From: an uncultured Erythrobacter sp.
GTDB lineage: Bacteria; Pseudomonadota; Alphaproteobacteria; Sphingomonadales; Sphingomonadaceae
Reading direction: 5' to 3'
Assembly: GCF_958304185.1 (NCBI RefSeq)
Contig: NZ_OY284433.1
Location: forward strand, 930,001 to 994,000
Length of the DNA: 64,000 nucleotides
The notes below the pieces were generated by a model. The model saw only the letters and a program-made list of their open reading frames with translations. It searched no databases and was not told where the DNA came from. A program made the position numbers and the translations under genes. Positions 10,014 to 19,521 of the stretch are shown one piece after another. Positions within the stretch are counted from its first letter, which is position 1. Each line of letters opens with the position of its first letter.

Positions 10014-10439
10014 ATGATCGGCTTGATCCTGGTAACCCATGGCCGCCTCGCGGACCAGTTTGTCGAGGCAATGGAGCACGTGGTCGGCCCGCAGGACGGG
10101 ATCGTCACGGTCTGCATCGGCCCCCATGACGATATGGAGCAGCGCCGCGCCGACATCGCGGACGCGATCGCTTCGGTCGACAATGGCAAGGGCGTCATCA
10201 TCCTCACTGACCTGTTCGGCGGCACCCCGTCGAATCTGGCGATCTCGCTGCTTGATGCGGGCCATGTCGAGGTGATCGCGGGCATCAACCTGCCGATGCT
10301 GATCCGCCTCGCCGGTGCGCGCAAGGCGATGGATGTCACCGCTGCGGTCCACGCCGCGCAGACCGCCGGGCGCAATTACATCACCATCGCCAGCGAATTG
10401 CTGGGGCAGGACACTGCCCCTGCACGGGCCAAGGCCTGA
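10014..10439 (+). CDS. PTS EIIA component, mannose (EIIA-Man) family
   Basis: 141 residues. The N-terminal LILVTHGRLA places the phospho-accepting histidine at His9, as in EIIA-Man domains, and a TDLFGGTPSN block follows. No transport partner (EIIC/EIID) is nearby, so it is probably a regulatory phosphorelay member rather than part of a sugar permease. It lies 110 bases after rapZ and 11 bases before the HPr gene, forming one unit with them. Confidence 0.92.
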   Translation: MIGLILVTHGRLADQFVEAMEHVVGPQDGIVTVCIGPHDDMEQRRADIADAIASVDNGKGVIILTDLFGGTPSNLAISLLDAGHVEVIAGINLPMLIRLAGARKAMDVTAAVHAAQTAGRNYITIASELLGQDTAPARAKA

Positions 10440-10450
10440 AGGCTCGCTGC

Positions 10451-10729
10451 GTGGGGGAAGCACGGCAAAGCGTCACCATCGTCAACCGCCGGGGCCTGCA
10501 CGCCCGGGCGAGTGCGAAGTTCGTCGGCGCGGTGGCGACCCTGCCCGATGGCGTGAAGGTCACCGTAACCAAGGCCCCGCACAGCGCGGCGGGCGGATCG
10601 ATCCTCGGGTTGATGATGCTCGGCGCGGCGAAGGGCGACACGGTCGAAGTCGCAGTCGAGGGTGAGAATGCCGAGGCGGTCCTAGCCGATCTGATCGCGC
10701 TGGTCGCTGGCGGCTTCGGGGAAGATTAG
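10451..10729 (+). CDS. ptsH: HPr phosphocarrier protein
   Basis: 92 residues from a GTG start. NRRGLHARASAKF carries the phospho-histidine (His17 here, equivalent to His15), and GGSILGLMML carries the regulatory serine (Ser50, equivalent to Ser46) that HprK would modify. Both sites are intact, so dual control is expected. Together with the EIIA this is an incomplete set; enzyme I is not in the window. Confidence 0.94.
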   Translation: MGEARQSVTIVNRRGLHARASAKFVGAVATLPDGVKVTVTKAPHSAAGGSILGLMMLGAAKGDTVEVAVEGENAEAVLADLIALVAGGFGED

Positions 10730-10739
10730 CGCTTCCACC

Positions 10740-11552
10740 ATGCGCAAGCACATCACCGGTTTCTCTAATCCGACCGTCAAATATCTGCGGTCCTTGCGCG
10801 ACAAGAAGCATCGCAAGCGTACCGGCCAGTTCCTGGTCGAAGGGCTGCGGCTGCTCGAAGACGCGCGCGCCTCGGGCCGGGTGCCGCAGACGCTTGTCAT
10901 GGCCGAGGGGCGCGAACACGCGCTGCTCGCGCGGCTTGAGGCTGACGTTGTGGCAGCAGGCGGCGAGGTGATCGAAACCACGCCCGACATCCTCTCCAAG
11001 ATCACCGGCAAGGACAATGCCCAGAGCGTCACCGGGGTGTTCGACGAATGGGACACGTCGCTGGAGACGCTGGACCGCAGCGCCGCGCCGATCTGGCTGG
11101 TGGCGCAAGCGCTGCGCGATCCGGGCAACCTCGGCACGATGCTGCGCACCTGCGACGCGGTGGGCGCAGGCGGGTTGATCCTCATCGACGACTGCGCCGA
11201 TCCCTTCAGCGCCGAAGCCGTGCGGGCGAGCATGGGGGCGGTGTTCACAGTAGGCGTGGCGCAGGCGCGGTGGGAGGAGTTTCTACCGTGGCTGCGGGGT
11301 GGCGCGGGCCAGTTGGTCGCAGCATCCTTGCGCGATGCGGTGCCCTATCGCGGCGCGCCCTACGCGTCGCCGTGCTTCATTCTGGTCGGCAACGAATCGC
11401 AGGGGCTCCCTGAGGATTACGAGGCGGAGTGCGACCTGCGGGTGACGATGCCGATGCGGGGCCGCGCGGATTCATTGAACGCGGCAGTGGCAGGCGCAGT
11501 GCTGGCTTATGAGGTGCTGGCGGGGTTGGAGCCGCGAAGTTTACAAAGTTGA
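10740..11552 (+). CDS. TrmH/SpoU-family RNA 2'-O-methyltransferase
   Basis: 270 residues. An N-terminal substrate-binding domain (about 1-100, with FLVEGLRLL) is followed by a SPOUT domain with the three family motifs: LRDPGNLGTMLRT, ILVGNESQGLP and the late DSLNAAVAGAVLAYE. It transfers a methyl group from SAM to a ribose in rRNA or tRNA; RlmB-like activity is the most likely, but the target cannot be read from sequence. It starts 10 bases after the HPr stop and may be cotranscribed. Confidence 0.9.
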   Translation: MRKHITGFSNPTVKYLRSLRDKKHRKRTGQFLVEGLRLLEDARASGRVPQTLVMAEGREHALLARLEADVVAAGGEVIETTPDILSKITGKDNAQSVTGVFDEWDTSLETLDRSAAPIWLVAQALRDPGNLGTMLRTCDAVGAGGLILIDDCADPFSAEAVRASMGAVFTVGVAQARWEEFLPWLRGGAGQLVAASLRDAVPYRGAPYASPCFILVGNESQGLPEDYEAECDLRVTMPMRGRADSLNAAVAGAVLAYEVLAGLEPRSLQS

Positions 11553-11794
11553 CAGGGTGTCAACTGCGTTTTCCTGACTTTTTTCCTTTCTATTCAATTG
11601 ATTGTGCCTAGAAAACGAAATTGACACATCGCCCGCTGCCGGGGGGGCACCGGGTAGGAGAGCTGACGCGCGGAGCCTCGCTTGAGGCGGCGGGGTGCGG
11701 ACGATGTCAAAGGGCCGACGGGATCATGACGCGGGCGGTAGCTGTAGGAAAGGCTGGCCTCACTTTCGTGGGAAAGGCTTCCCGAGCGGCTGCG
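11553..11794. other. Intergenic region without a recognised feature
   Basis: About 240 bases between the convergent RNA methyltransferase and rmuC genes. A short AT-rich stretch (11571-11625) with a T run at 11579-11590 could serve termination of the upstream gene, but no clear stem precedes it. I see no supported gene here. Confidence 0.4.
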
Positions 11795-13267
11795 CTACTC
11801 CGCCGCGTCCTTGCGCGGCTCCAGCGCCGGAACGTCGTCCTCCACTCCAGCCGCATCAACTGCGTTATATCGCGGGGCAGATTCGACCAGCGGGACATCC
11901 TCGATCTCGCTTTTGCCAATCTCGATGCCCTTCTCGGCAAGCCGTCTGCCTGACGAAAGGACATTACGTTCAAAGCTACCGACGAAATTGTTGTAGTTCT
12001 TCACTGCCGATTCAAGCCCACCGCCCACGCGCTTGAGATGTTCAGCCGACTTTCTCAGCCGCTCATAAAGCTCCGCGCCCATCCGGCCGATTTCCGCCGC
12101 TTCGCTCGCCATCTTGTCCTGCCGCCACACCTGCGCGACCGTGCGGGCAATTGCAACGAGGTTGGTCGGGGTCGCGAGCAGCACCTTGTTGCGGAAGGCG
12201 AAATCCCACAATTCGGGATCATGTTCCAGCGCGGCGGCGACGAAATGCTCGCCCGGCACAAACATCACCACATAGTCCGGCGCGTCATCGAACTGGCTCT
12301 GGTAGCTTTTCGAGCCCAGCGTCTGCACATGGTTGCGCATCGATTTGGCGTGGAGGTCGAGGTGGCGTTTGCGCTCGCCCTCATCATCCGCCTCGAAGGC
12401 GGCCTGATAGGCGTTCAATGACACCTTGGCGTCAATCACCAGCTTCTTCTGCCCCGGCACATTGACGATCGCATCGGGCCGCAGCCGGCCATCGGCGGTG
12501 TCCATCGACTGTTCGAGGTGGAAATCGGTATGTTCGGCCAGCCCGCATTGTTCGAGGACGTTCTGCAAAGCCCGCTCGCCCCAGCGCCCGCGCGCCTTGG
12601 GGGCGTTGGTGAGCGAATTGCCGAGCCGCTGCGCTTCGCGCCGCACCTGTTCCTGTCCGTCGCGCATCGACTGGATCAGGCCGGAGAGCTGCCCGAAAGC
12701 ATCGGTGCGCTTGGCCTCCAGCTCGGCGACCTGTCGTTCGTAGCTGGCCAGCTTGTCGCCCACCGGAGACAGCAGCGCCTTCAGCTTGGCCTCGCCCGCT
12801 TCTTCGGACTGGCGGAAGCGCGCGTCGGCGCGTTCCAGGAACGCCTTCTGCGCCTGTTCCAGCACCCGGCTTCCGGCGTTTTCGAACTCCTTGCGCAAGG
12901 ACTCCTGCGCGGCGAGCAGTCCGGCCTTCTGTTCGGTAAAGGCCTTCTCGCGCTCGGCCGCAGCACTTTCGAGCGCGGCGAGGCGTTCGGCTAGCGCGGC
13001 TCGGTCAGCCTGCACGGTGTCGAGCCGCGTCAGCAAGCCATCCGCCTGCCCCGCCCGCTCCTTCAGCCCGGCGACCTCAATCCGCGCTTCGCCCAGCTCG
13101 GCAATGGCGCGGGCGAACTTGGCCTCCCCCTCCGCCCCGCTCGCCTCCGCCGCAGTGAGGCGCGCGCGTAGATCGGCGAGCGGGCGCGAGGCAAGGAACC
13201 AGCCCACGCCCCCGCCAAGCGCAGCACCGAGAATCAGGGCGAAAAGCGGCAGAATCGAAGCGTCCAT
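11795..13267 (-). CDS. rmuC: DNA recombination protein RmuC
   Basis: 490 residues. An N-terminal membrane helix (about 5-25) precedes a long Ala/Glu/Arg-rich coiled coil (30-190). The RmuC nuclease-like core follows (KARGRWGERALQNVLE, then KKLVIDAKVSLNAYQ and VVMFVPGEHF). RmuC limits inversions and other rearrangements at short repeats, probably as a nuclease at DNA structures. The C-terminus has an acidic tail. It is convergent with the RNA methyltransferase gene. Confidence 0.93.
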   Translation of the reverse strand: MDASILPLFALILGAALGGGVGWFLASRPLADLRARLTAAEASGAEGEAKFARAIAELGEARIEVAGLKERAGQADGLLTRLDTVQADRAALAERLAALESAAAEREKAFTEQKAGLLAAQESLRKEFENAGSRVLEQAQKAFLERADARFRQSEEAGEAKLKALLSPVGDKLASYERQVAELEAKRTDAFGQLSGLIQSMRDGQEQVRREAQRLGNSLTNAPKARGRWGERALQNVLEQCGLAEHTDFHLEQSMDTADGRLRPDAIVNVPGQKKLVIDAKVSLNAYQAAFEADDEGERKRHLDLHAKSMRNHVQTLGSKSYQSQFDDAPDYVVMFVPGEHFVAAALEHDPELWDFAFRNKVLLATPTNLVAIARTVAQVWRQDKMASEAAEIGRMGAELYERLRKSAEHLKRVGGGLESAVKNYNNFVGSFERNVLSSGRRLAEKGIEIGKSEIEDVPLVESAPRYNAVDAAGVEDDVPALEPRKDAAE

Positions 13268-13473
13268 GTGGCGATCCTACATAGAACGTATGGAGAACGC
13301 TAGGGTTTGCTGTGCGATGTCCGCAAGAAAGCGGGGCCCCGGGTCCCCGGCCTACGCCGGGGCAGGCCAGCTCGGGGAGGCGGGAAGTGGCACTGACAAT
13401 CGGCGCGCAGCGCCGCAAGGGCGACCGCCCGCCCGCAGGGGCCTGTAGCGCAGCGAAAGAACAGCCCCGAGGA

Positions 13474-13495
13474 CGAGCGCGCGGAGGCGCGCTCG
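13474..13495. repeat. Perfect GC hairpin downstream of def
   Basis: CGAGCGCGC (13474-13482), GGAG loop, GCGCGCTCG (13487-13495): a 9-bp perfect stem just past the end of def. The A run (13496-13500) sits on the wrong side for a classic terminator of the minus-strand def gene, so it may act only as a transcript-end hairpin or as a REP element. Confidence 0.5.
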
Positions 13496-13504
13496 AAAAA
13501 CAAG

Positions 13505-14077
13505 CTACGCCGCTCGGCGAATCTTCTCTAGCTTCTTCAACACCATAGCCTTCTTCAGGCGCGACAGGTGGTCGATGAACAGGATGCCCTCCAAGTGGTC
13601 CATCTCGTGCTGCAGGCACGTCGCCATCAGCCCTTCAAGCGCCTCTTCATGCGTGTTGCCGTCCAAGTCCTGATAGCGCACCGTGCAGGTCGCCGGGCGG
13701 TCGACATCGGCGTAGATTTCGGGGACCGAAAGGCAGCCTTCCTGATAGGTCGACACTTCCTCGGCCGGATCAAGGATCACCGGATTGATGAACACGCGCG
13801 GGTCGTTCTTGGTCGCGGGGTGGGTGTGCGAATGGCCGTCATGGCCGCATTCCACCGGCTCGGCGTCCGGGTCTTCGGGCTGGAGGTCGATCACCAGCAC
13901 GCGCTTGGGCACGCCGACTTGGATCGCAGCCAGACCGATGCCGGGAGCGTCGTACATGGTCTCAAACATGTCTTCGACCAGCGTGCGCAGCTCCTCATTG
14001 AACTCTTGCGGTTCAACCGGAGTCGAGATGATCTTCAGCCGGGGGTCCGGCACTTCAAGGATTTCGCGGATAGCCAT
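13505..14077 (-). CDS. def: Peptide deformylase
   Basis: 190 residues. Removes the formyl group from nascent proteins; Fe/Zn enzyme. All three motifs are present: GIGLAA (46-51), EGCLS (113-117, metal Cys) and HEMDH (157-161, metal histidines). An unusual His-rich insert, CGHDGHSHTH at 77-86, lies between the first two motifs and could bind metal. It is in the translation-linked neighbourhood def-recR-fmt-truA, with recR on the same strand and fmt divergent. Confidence 0.96.
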   Translation of the reverse strand: MAIREILEVPDPRLKIISTPVEPQEFNEELRTLVEDMFETMYDAPGIGLAAIQVGVPKRVLVIDLQPEDPDAEPVECGHDGHSHTHPATKNDPRVFINPVILDPAEEVSTYQEGCLSVPEIYADVDRPATCTVRYQDLDGNTHEEALEGLMATCLQHEMDHLEGILFIDHLSRLKKAMVLKKLEKIRRAA

Positions 14078-14117
14078 TTTGGCGATCTAGTGCGCGATCA
14101 CACAAATCTCAAGTGCG

Positions 14118-14175
14118 TCCCCGCGCAGGCGGGGATCTCGTGCCGATCTGCGGGAGGCTCCCGCCTTCGCGGGAG
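14118..14175. repeat. Two REP-like hairpins between recR and def
   Basis: TCCCCGC...GCGGGGA (14118-14135) and CTCCCGC-CTTC-GCGGGAG (14158-14175) in a 110-base gap. Hairpins of this kind recur between genes throughout the window, which marks them as a dispersed chromosomal repeat. The second could help end the recR transcript. Confidence 0.6.
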
Positions 14176-14187
14176 CTCACACCTTCG

Positions 14188-14781
14188 TCACACCGGACGC
14201 CGCGCTCGCAGCGCCTGCGCCAAGGTGCCTTCGTCGAGGTAATCGAGCTCTCCCCCCACCGGCAAGCCGTGGGCGAGCTGGGTGACGCGCAGCGGAAAGG
14301 CTTCGAGCCGCTCGGCGATGTAATGCGCTGTGGTCTGGCCTTCCAATGTGGCGTTCATGGCGAGCACCACCTCGTCGATCCCGCCGCTTTCCACGCGGGC
14401 GAGCAAGCTGGCGATGTTGAGGTTTTCGGGCGCAATGCCGTCCAAGGCCGAGAGCCTGCCACCGAGCACGTGGTAGCGTCCGGGAAACAGCCGTGCGCGG
14501 TCGAGCGCCCAGACGTCCGACACTTCCTCTACCACGCACAGCGCGCGGGCATCGCGGCGCGGGTCGGTGCAGATGGCGCAGGGGTCGGACGTGTCGACAT
14601 TGCCGCAGGTCTGGCATTCGACCAGCGTTTCGGCAACGCCCGCCAACGCTTCGAGCAAGGCGGGCAGCGCGCTCTCGCGGTGCTTGACCAGCCACAGCAC
14701 CGCCCGCCGCGCGGAACGCGGGCCCAGGCCCGGCAGCCGGGCAAGCGCGGAACTCAGCGCCTCGATCTCTTGCGATGCCAT
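14188..14781 (-). CDS. recR: Recombination mediator RecR
   Basis: 197 residues. Works with RecO/RecF to load RecA at gaps. A helix-hairpin-helix ([11 protein letters not shown], 16-26), a C4 zinc finger (Cys56, 59, 68, 71: [16 protein letters not shown]) and a Toprim domain ([12 protein letters not shown], then [15 protein letters not shown]) appear in the family order. The start ATG 14781 lies 54 bases from the divergent fmt start, so both promoters share that short gap. An earlier in-frame start would add residues unlike the family. Confidence 0.95.
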   Translation of the reverse strand: MASQEIEALSSALARLPGLGPRSARRAVLWLVKHRESALPALLEALAGVAETLVECQTCGNVDTSDPCAICTDPRRDARALCVVEEVSDVWALDRARLFPGRYHVLGGRLSALDGIAPENLNIASLLARVESGGIDEVVLAMNATLEGQTTAHYIAERLEAFPLRVTQLAHGLPVGGELDYLDEGTLAQALRARRPV

Positions 14782-14834
14782 GGGGGGAGAGATAGGGGCT
14801 GCGCTTCGCTTCACAAAGGCTTCGGGCACAGCTT

Positions 14835-15740
14835 ATGCGCATCATCTTCATGGGGACGCCGGAATTTGCGGTTCCGGCCCTGCGCGCGCTCCATGTGGCG
14901 GGGCATGAGGTGGTGTGGGTTTACACCCAGCCGCCGCGTCCGGCGGGACGGGGCAAGAGGCTGATGCCGTCGCCCGTACAAGTGGCGGCGGAGGGTTTGG
15001 GAGTGCCGGTGCGTTCGCCCGTGTCGCTGCGGAACGCCGCAGCGCAGGCGGAGTTCGCGGCGCTGGGTGCCGATGTGGCGGTGGTCGCGGCTTACGGTTT
15101 GATCCTGCCGCAAGCGGTGCTCGATGCGCCGGTGCATGGCTGTCTCAATATCCACGCCTCGCTGCTGCCACGCTGGCGCGGGGCGGCGCCGATCCACCGG
15201 GCGGTGATGGCGGGGGATGCCGAGACGGGCGTGACGATCATGCAGATGGAAGCGGGGCTCGATACCGGGCCGATGCTGCACAAGGTCGCCGTGCCAGTCG
15301 GGCGCAAGACGACGGGCGAGCTGTTCGACGAATTGGGCGCGGTGGGCGCCGCGGCGATGATGGAGGTGCTGGCTGATCTTGCCGCCTTCCCGCCCGAGGT
15401 TCAGGACGACGCGGCAGCGATCTACGCGCCCAAGATCGACAAGGCTGAGGCGAAGATCGGTTGGAATGCGCCGGCTGAGGTGATTGAACGCAATGTGCGC
15501 GGGCTCGCCCCCTTCCCCGGCGCGTGGTTCGAACTCGGCGAGGAACGGGTGAAGTTGCTGCTTGCCGAAGTGGTAGGCGGCGCGGGCACCCCCGGCGAAG
15601 TGCTCGACGATGATTTCACCATCGCCTGCGGTGTCGGCGCGATCCGGCCCCTGCGGCTCCAGCGCGCAGGCAAGCCGGTGCTGAGCAGGGAGGAATTCCT
15701 GCGTGGGCGGGCGGTTCCAAGCGGGACGGTGCTTTCGTGA
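14835..15740 (+). CDS. fmt: Methionyl-tRNA formyltransferase
   Basis: 301 residues. Formylates initiator Met-tRNA, the counterpart of def. The signature [15 protein letters not shown] follows the catalytic Asn106 and His108 (CLNIHASLL), and Asp143 lies in GLDTGPM. The C-terminal OB-like domain ends at [10 protein letters not shown]. It is divergent from recR/def, and truA follows after a repeat. Confidence 0.96.
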   Translation: MRIIFMGTPEFAVPALRALHVAGHEVVWVYTQPPRPAGRGKRLMPSPVQVAAEGLGVPVRSPVSLRNAAAQAEFAALGADVAVVAAYGLILPQAVLDAPVHGCLNIHASLLPRWRGAAPIHRAVMAGDAETGVTIMQMEAGLDTGPMLHKVAVPVGRKTTGELFDELGAVGAAAMMEVLADLAAFPPEVQDDAAAIYAPKIDKAEAKIGWNAPAEVIERNVRGLAPFPGAWFELGEERVKLLLAEVVGGAGTPGEVLDDDFTIACGVGAIRPLRLQRAGKPVLSREEFLRGRAVPSGTVLS

Positions 15741-15753
15741 GCAACATCTCCCA

Positions 15754-15839
15754 TCCGTCATCCCAGCGAAAGCTGGGACCCAGGGCGGCACGCGCTGTCC
15801 TTTCCGCCCTAGGCCCCAGCTTTCGCTGGGGTGACGGAT
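15754..15839. repeat. Palindromic repeat element between fmt and truA
   Basis: An 86-base inverted repeat: CCGTCATCCCAGCGAAAGCT at the left and its near reverse complement AGCTTTCGCTGGGGTGACGG at the right, each arm itself containing the hairpin AGCGAAAGCT. This is a REP/BIME-type unit. It might end fmt transcription, but truA on the same strand starts only 8 bases later. Confidence 0.7.
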
Positions 15840-15846
15840 TGGCGCA

Positions 15847-16593
15847 ATGACCCGCTTCGCCCTCACCCTCGAATTCGACGGCACGCCATTCTTCGGCCTG
15901 CAACGCCAGTCCCACGGGCCGAGCGTGCAGCAAAGCATCGAGGATGCCATTGCGCGGATCACCGGCGAGACCGTCACCCTCCACTCCGCCGGGCGCACCG
16001 ATGCAGGCGTGCACGCGCTGGCGATGCGCAGCCATGTGGACATCGAAAAGCCCTTCGACCCCTTCCGCCTAATGGCCGCGATCAACGCGCAAGTGCGGCC
16101 CGATCCCGTCGCAGTGACCGCCTGCGAGGTCGTTCCAGATGATTGGCACGCACGCTTTTCCTGCACCGGGCGGCGCTATCTGTACCGCATCATCAACCGC
16201 CGCGCGCCGCTGACCCTCCAGCGCGACCGGGCGTGGCACGTCGCCCAGCCGCTTGACGCAGACGCGATGCACCGCGCGGCGCAGGCGCTGGTCGGGCATC
16301 ACGATTTCACCACCTTCCGCTCGGTCCATTGTCAGTCAGCCGACCCGGTGAAGTCGCTCGACCTGCTCGACGTGGAGAGGGTCGGCGAGGAAATCCACAT
16401 CCATGCCGCCGCGCGCAGCTTTCTGCATCATCAGGTGCGCAGCATGGTCGGGTGCCTTAAGCTGGTCGGTGCTGGCACATGGCCGGAAACCCGCATGGCC
16501 GAGGCGCTGGCGGCGCGCGACCGCGGCGCTTTGGGGCTGAATGCCCCGCCGCACGGGCTGTATTTCGTCGTAGCGACCTATCCCGAACATTAA
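15847..16593 (+). CDS. truA: tRNA pseudouridine(38-40) synthase TruA
   Basis: 248 residues. Makes pseudouridine at positions 38-40 of tRNA. Catalytic Asp52 lies in [11 protein letters not shown], and the later [11 protein letters not shown] block is also typical. The length matches the family. It starts with ATG 15847 immediately after a palindromic repeat, so its own leader is very short or lies inside the repeat. Confidence 0.96.
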   Translation: MTRFALTLEFDGTPFFGLQRQSHGPSVQQSIEDAIARITGETVTLHSAGRTDAGVHALAMRSHVDIEKPFDPFRLMAAINAQVRPDPVAVTACEVVPDDWHARFSCTGRRYLYRIINRRAPLTLQRDRAWHVAQPLDADAMHRAAQALVGHHDFTTFRSVHCQSADPVKSLDLLDVERVGEEIHIHAAARSFLHHQVRSMVGCLKLVGAGTWPETRMAEALAARDRGALGLNAPPHGLYFVVATYPEH

Positions 16594-16600
16594 CGTCGAG

Positions 16601-16688
16601 CCCCCACCCCCAACCCCTCCCCGAGGGGAGGGGAGCTCGAATGCCGCGCCCATTCTCCCCTCCCTTGAGGGAGGGGTTGGGGGTGGGT
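16601..16688. repeat. Palindromic repeat after truA
   Basis: An 88-base inverted repeat with arms CCCACCCCCAACCCCTCCC and its complement. Each arm carries a GGGGAGGGG-type inner hairpin (CCCTCCCC-GAGGGGAGGG and CCCTCCC-TTGAGGGAGGG). It lies 8 bases after the truA stop and is a REP/BIME-type unit that could also end transcription. Confidence 0.7.
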
Positions 16689-16766
16689 GTTCGGCGCTTG
16701 TAACCGGCACGCCCCCGGCCTAGGTCGCCAACAAGCGAAATGCAGATCGCAATGAAAGGGACGAGA

Positions 16767-17876
16767 ATGACCACCGGAAAGCAGCTCTTCACCACCCTCA
16801 CCGCCGACGGCAAGCTGACGCTGGAGGTGGCCGAAAGCACCTTCCCGGCGCCCACCGGCAATCAGGTGCTGGTCCAGATGGAAGCCGCGCCGATTAACCC
16901 CTCGGACCTCGCGATCCTTACCAGCGCCGCCGATTTCGAGACCGCGGAATACACCCCCGGCAAGGTCGTCGCGACCATGCCCGAGCCATTCCTCACCGGC
17001 AACAAGGGCCGCCACGGTCAGCGCCTGCCTGCGGGCAATGAAGGCGCAGGCACGGTGATCGCCACCGGTGACAGCGACATGGCCAAGGCGCTGATGGGCC
17101 AGCGCGTCGCCTGCGTCCCCGGCAATGCCTTCTCGCAATACGCCATTGCCGACGCGATGATGTGCATTCCGCTGGGCGATCACTCGTCGGAAACCGGCGC
17201 GTCGAGCTTCGTCAACCCGATGACCGCGCTGGGCTTTGTCGAGACCGCCAAGATGGAAGGCCACTCGGCGATCATCCATCTGGCCGCCGCGTCGAACCTC
17301 GGCCAGATGCTCAACCGCATTTGCGTGGAAGATGGGATGAAGCTGGTCAACATCGTGCGCAATGAAAGCCACGTCGAACTGCTCAAGTTGCAGGGCGCGG
17401 AATATGTCGTGAACTCCGCGGCACCGACCTACATGGCCGACCTGCGCGCCGCGATTGCCGAGACCGGTGCGTTCCTCGGCTTCGACCCGATCGGTGGCGG
17501 GCAGGCCTCTGACGGCGTGCTGAAAGCGATGGAACAGGTCGCCGCGTCCCAGATGGGCGAGTTTTCGCGCTATGGCTCGAACCAGCAGAAGAAGATGTAT
17601 ATCTACGGACGACTGGACCTCAGCCCGACGATCCTGACGCCGTCCTACGGGTTGCAATGGAGCATCGCCGGCTGGCTGCTGACGCCGTTCTTGCAGCGCG
17701 CGGGCATGGAAACTGTGGTGCGGATGCGCGGGCGGGTGCAGGCGAACCTCACCACCACCTTTGCCAGCCATTACAAGGCGAAGGTCAGCCTTGAAGGAAT
17801 GCTGGAGAAGGACGCGATCTGCGATTACCGCCAGATGAAGACCGGCGAGAAGTATCTCGTCACGCCCTGGGGGTGA
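16767..17876 (+). CDS. Zinc-independent MDR-family alcohol dehydrogenase/quinone oxidoreductase-like protein
   Basis: 369 residues from ATG 16767 (GGGACG upstream; an ATG 27 bases earlier is possible). The N-terminal GroES-like domain has AAPINPSDLAIL and GNEGAGTVI, and a Rossmann domain follows (AAASNLGQMLNRIC, then GFDPIGGG). The cysteines of the catalytic and structural zinc sites of classic alcohol dehydrogenases are absent, which points to the quinone-reductase branch. An NAD(P)H-dependent reduction is likely; the substrate is unknown. Confidence 0.8.
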   Translation: MTTGKQLFTTLTADGKLTLEVAESTFPAPTGNQVLVQMEAAPINPSDLAILTSAADFETAEYTPGKVVATMPEPFLTGNKGRHGQRLPAGNEGAGTVIATGDSDMAKALMGQRVACVPGNAFSQYAIADAMMCIPLGDHSSETGASSFVNPMTALGFVETAKMEGHSAIIHLAAASNLGQMLNRICVEDGMKLVNIVRNESHVELLKLQGAEYVVNSAAPTYMADLRAAIAETGAFLGFDPIGGGQASDGVLKAMEQVAASQMGEFSRYGSNQQKKMYIYGRLDLSPTILTPSYGLQWSIAGWLLTPFLQRAGMETVVRMRGRVQANLTTTFASHYKAKVSLEGMLEKDAICDYRQMKTGEKYLVTPWG

Positions 17877-17926
17877 GGAGCGCGCGTCCCCCCTCCTCTT
17901 CAGAGGAGGGGGATAAGCACCCCCTG

Positions 17927-18412
17927 TCAGCCGCGCCCGACTTCAGACAACGATCCCGACTCAAGATGCCCGAGAATGCGCTTGAGAGCAGCGATGCTGC
18001 CTTCATCCTCGGTGGATTCGAGCGCTTCTTCCAGCACTTCGCGCAGGTCATCCGCCTCGACCGGCTCCATATCCCAATGCGGATAAAGGCGCTCGCGCAC
18101 TTCAACGCTCTGGTCGAGCGTGACGATGTCATGATGCCGCGTATCGCCATGCAGGTTGGCGATCAGAGTCCGCACCTCGGCGGGAGGCCCTTCGATCCAC
18201 TGGAAGAACACCCCGCTGCCAAACACCAGCACCCCGGTGATCCCGCGTGCGACATTGCGCTTTTGCGAGAACGCGACCAGTCGGCTGACCTCGTCAGCAT
18301 CGATATCATCGGCGGCAAGACTGCAATACACGAAGGTTTCGAGCATGATGGCAGCCGGATCCAGATCGGCATCGTCTGAGAAACCGGGTTCGTCGAACAT
18401 GGGGAAGCTCAC
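17927..18412 (-). CDS. BLUF-domain blue-light sensor
   Basis: 161 residues, a single BLUF domain with short extensions. The flavin-site residues match the AppA spacing: Tyr29 (FVYCS), Asn53 (QKRNVARGITG) and Gln71 (FFQWIEG) are 24 and 42 residues apart, as in AppA Tyr21/Asn45/Gln63. The late Trp113 and Met115 (HWDM) are also present. It binds FAD and reports blue light. There is no fused output domain, so the partner must be another protein. It is convergent with the oxidoreductase gene. Confidence 0.88.
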   Translation of the reverse strand: MSFPMFDEPGFSDDADLDPAAIMLETFVYCSLAADDIDADEVSRLVAFSQKRNVARGITGVLVFGSGVFFQWIEGPPAEVRTLIANLHGDTRHHDIVTLDQSVEVRERLYPHWDMEPVEADDLREVLEEALESTEDEGSIAALKRILGHLESGSLSEVGRG

Positions 18413-18514
18413 TTTATTGATGGCGGGCGGAGTGTGCCGCCCGGTTTCGCGCTGGGGTTAGCGCATCTTTCTGAAATTTGTAAGGAAGCGGTGACGCATC
18501 CCGCCACGCACTGC

Positions 18515-19501
18515 TCACGCGCCGTCGAACGCCGCCTGCACCTCTGCTGCAGCGGTGATCCCATTCGCGATCAGCACCATCAGCAGCATCCGCGCCTTGG
18601 CCGGGCCGAGCGCGCGTGCGGCTACCAGCCCGAGCGCGTCATCATCGACCTCGACATTGCGGTCGACGATGCCTTCATCGACCCGGCTGGAACGCACCAC
18701 CGGCACACCGCGCGCCGCTGCTTGCGACAAGGCAGCGATGACGCTGGCAGGCGCATTGCCCTGCCCCATGCCCGCCAGCACCACGCCCTTGCACCCGATC
18801 CCGAGCAGGGCGTCGACCGGCTGTTCATCCATGCCTGCACCGGCGGTCAGGATCGCCACGCGCGGCAAGGCCTGAGGGAAGGAATAGCGCGCAGGTGCGC
18901 CCGCCCGGTGCGGCGGGCCGAACCAGTCGAGGCTGGCAGGTGTCACGCGCGCCAATGGCCCCCTCGGAAAGCTGCGGAACGCGTCGATTGCGGAGGTCGC
19001 CGCCTTGCGCGCGTCGCGGGCCGAGAGCACCGCATCGCCCATCACCAGCATCACCCCGCGTCCGGCTGCGGAAGGATCGCTCGCGACCTTTACCGCATTG
19101 GCGAAGTTGCGCATTCCGTCCGCGCCCACCGCATCGGCGGGCCGCATCGCGCCGACCAGCACGATGGGCTTGGGGCTCGGCAGGGTGAGATCGAGCAGGA
19201 AGCCGGTCTCCTCCGCCGTATCCGTGCCGTGGGTGATAATCACGGCGTCGACCGCCGGATCGGCAAGCGCCCGCTTGCAAGCCGCATGGAGCGCCTGCCA
19301 CTCGGCCCAGCCGATATCCTGCGAGCCGATCCGGGCCACATCCTGCGGCACCAGCTCCGCCGCCAGCCCCAGCGCATCAAGGTGCGCAATCAGCGTCTCC
19401 AGCGCCAGCCCGCCGGGGCGATAGGCCGCGCCGGTGGCGCCGCTGCCCGCGCCAGCAATCGTGCCGCCGGTGCCTAGAACGAGGATGTGTGGGGGTGTCA
19501 T
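18515..19501 (-). CDS. L-asparaginase family protein
   Basis: 328 residues. Hydrolyses asparagine to aspartate and ammonia. The first active-site Thr lies in LGTGGTIAGAG (Thr14), and the second site is ITHGTDTAEET, followed by VLVGAMRPADAVGADG. No signal peptide is seen, so it is probably cytoplasmic. The start ATG 19501 follows the upstream GNAT gene by 20 bases, suggesting one transcript. Confidence 0.93.
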   Translation of the reverse strand: MTPPHILVLGTGGTIAGAGSGATGAAYRPGGLALETLIAHLDALGLAAELVPQDVARIGSQDIGWAEWQALHAACKRALADPAVDAVIITHGTDTAEETGFLLDLTLPSPKPIVLVGAMRPADAVGADGMRNFANAVKVASDPSAAGRGVMLVMGDAVLSARDARKAATSAIDAFRSFPRGPLARVTPASLDWFGPPHRAGAPARYSFPQALPRVAILTAGAGMDEQPVDALLGIGCKGVVLAGMGQGNAPASVIAALSQAAARGVPVVRSSRVDEGIVDRNVEVDDDALGLVAARALGPAKARMLLMVLIANGITAAAEVQAAFDGA

Positions 19502-19521
19502 GCGCCCGGCCCTAGAGCCTG

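Noticed and set aside
11621-12036. Plus-strand frames after the RNA methyltransferase
   Set aside because: They run into rmuC antisense sequence and have no family features.
13474-13500. Terminator for def
   Set aside because: The stem is strong, but the A/T run is on the wrong side for the minus-strand transcript, so it is listed only as a hairpin.
14811-16166. Long minus-strand frame across fmt and truA
   Set aside because: Antisense to two certain genes and made of Arg/His-rich low-complexity sequence.
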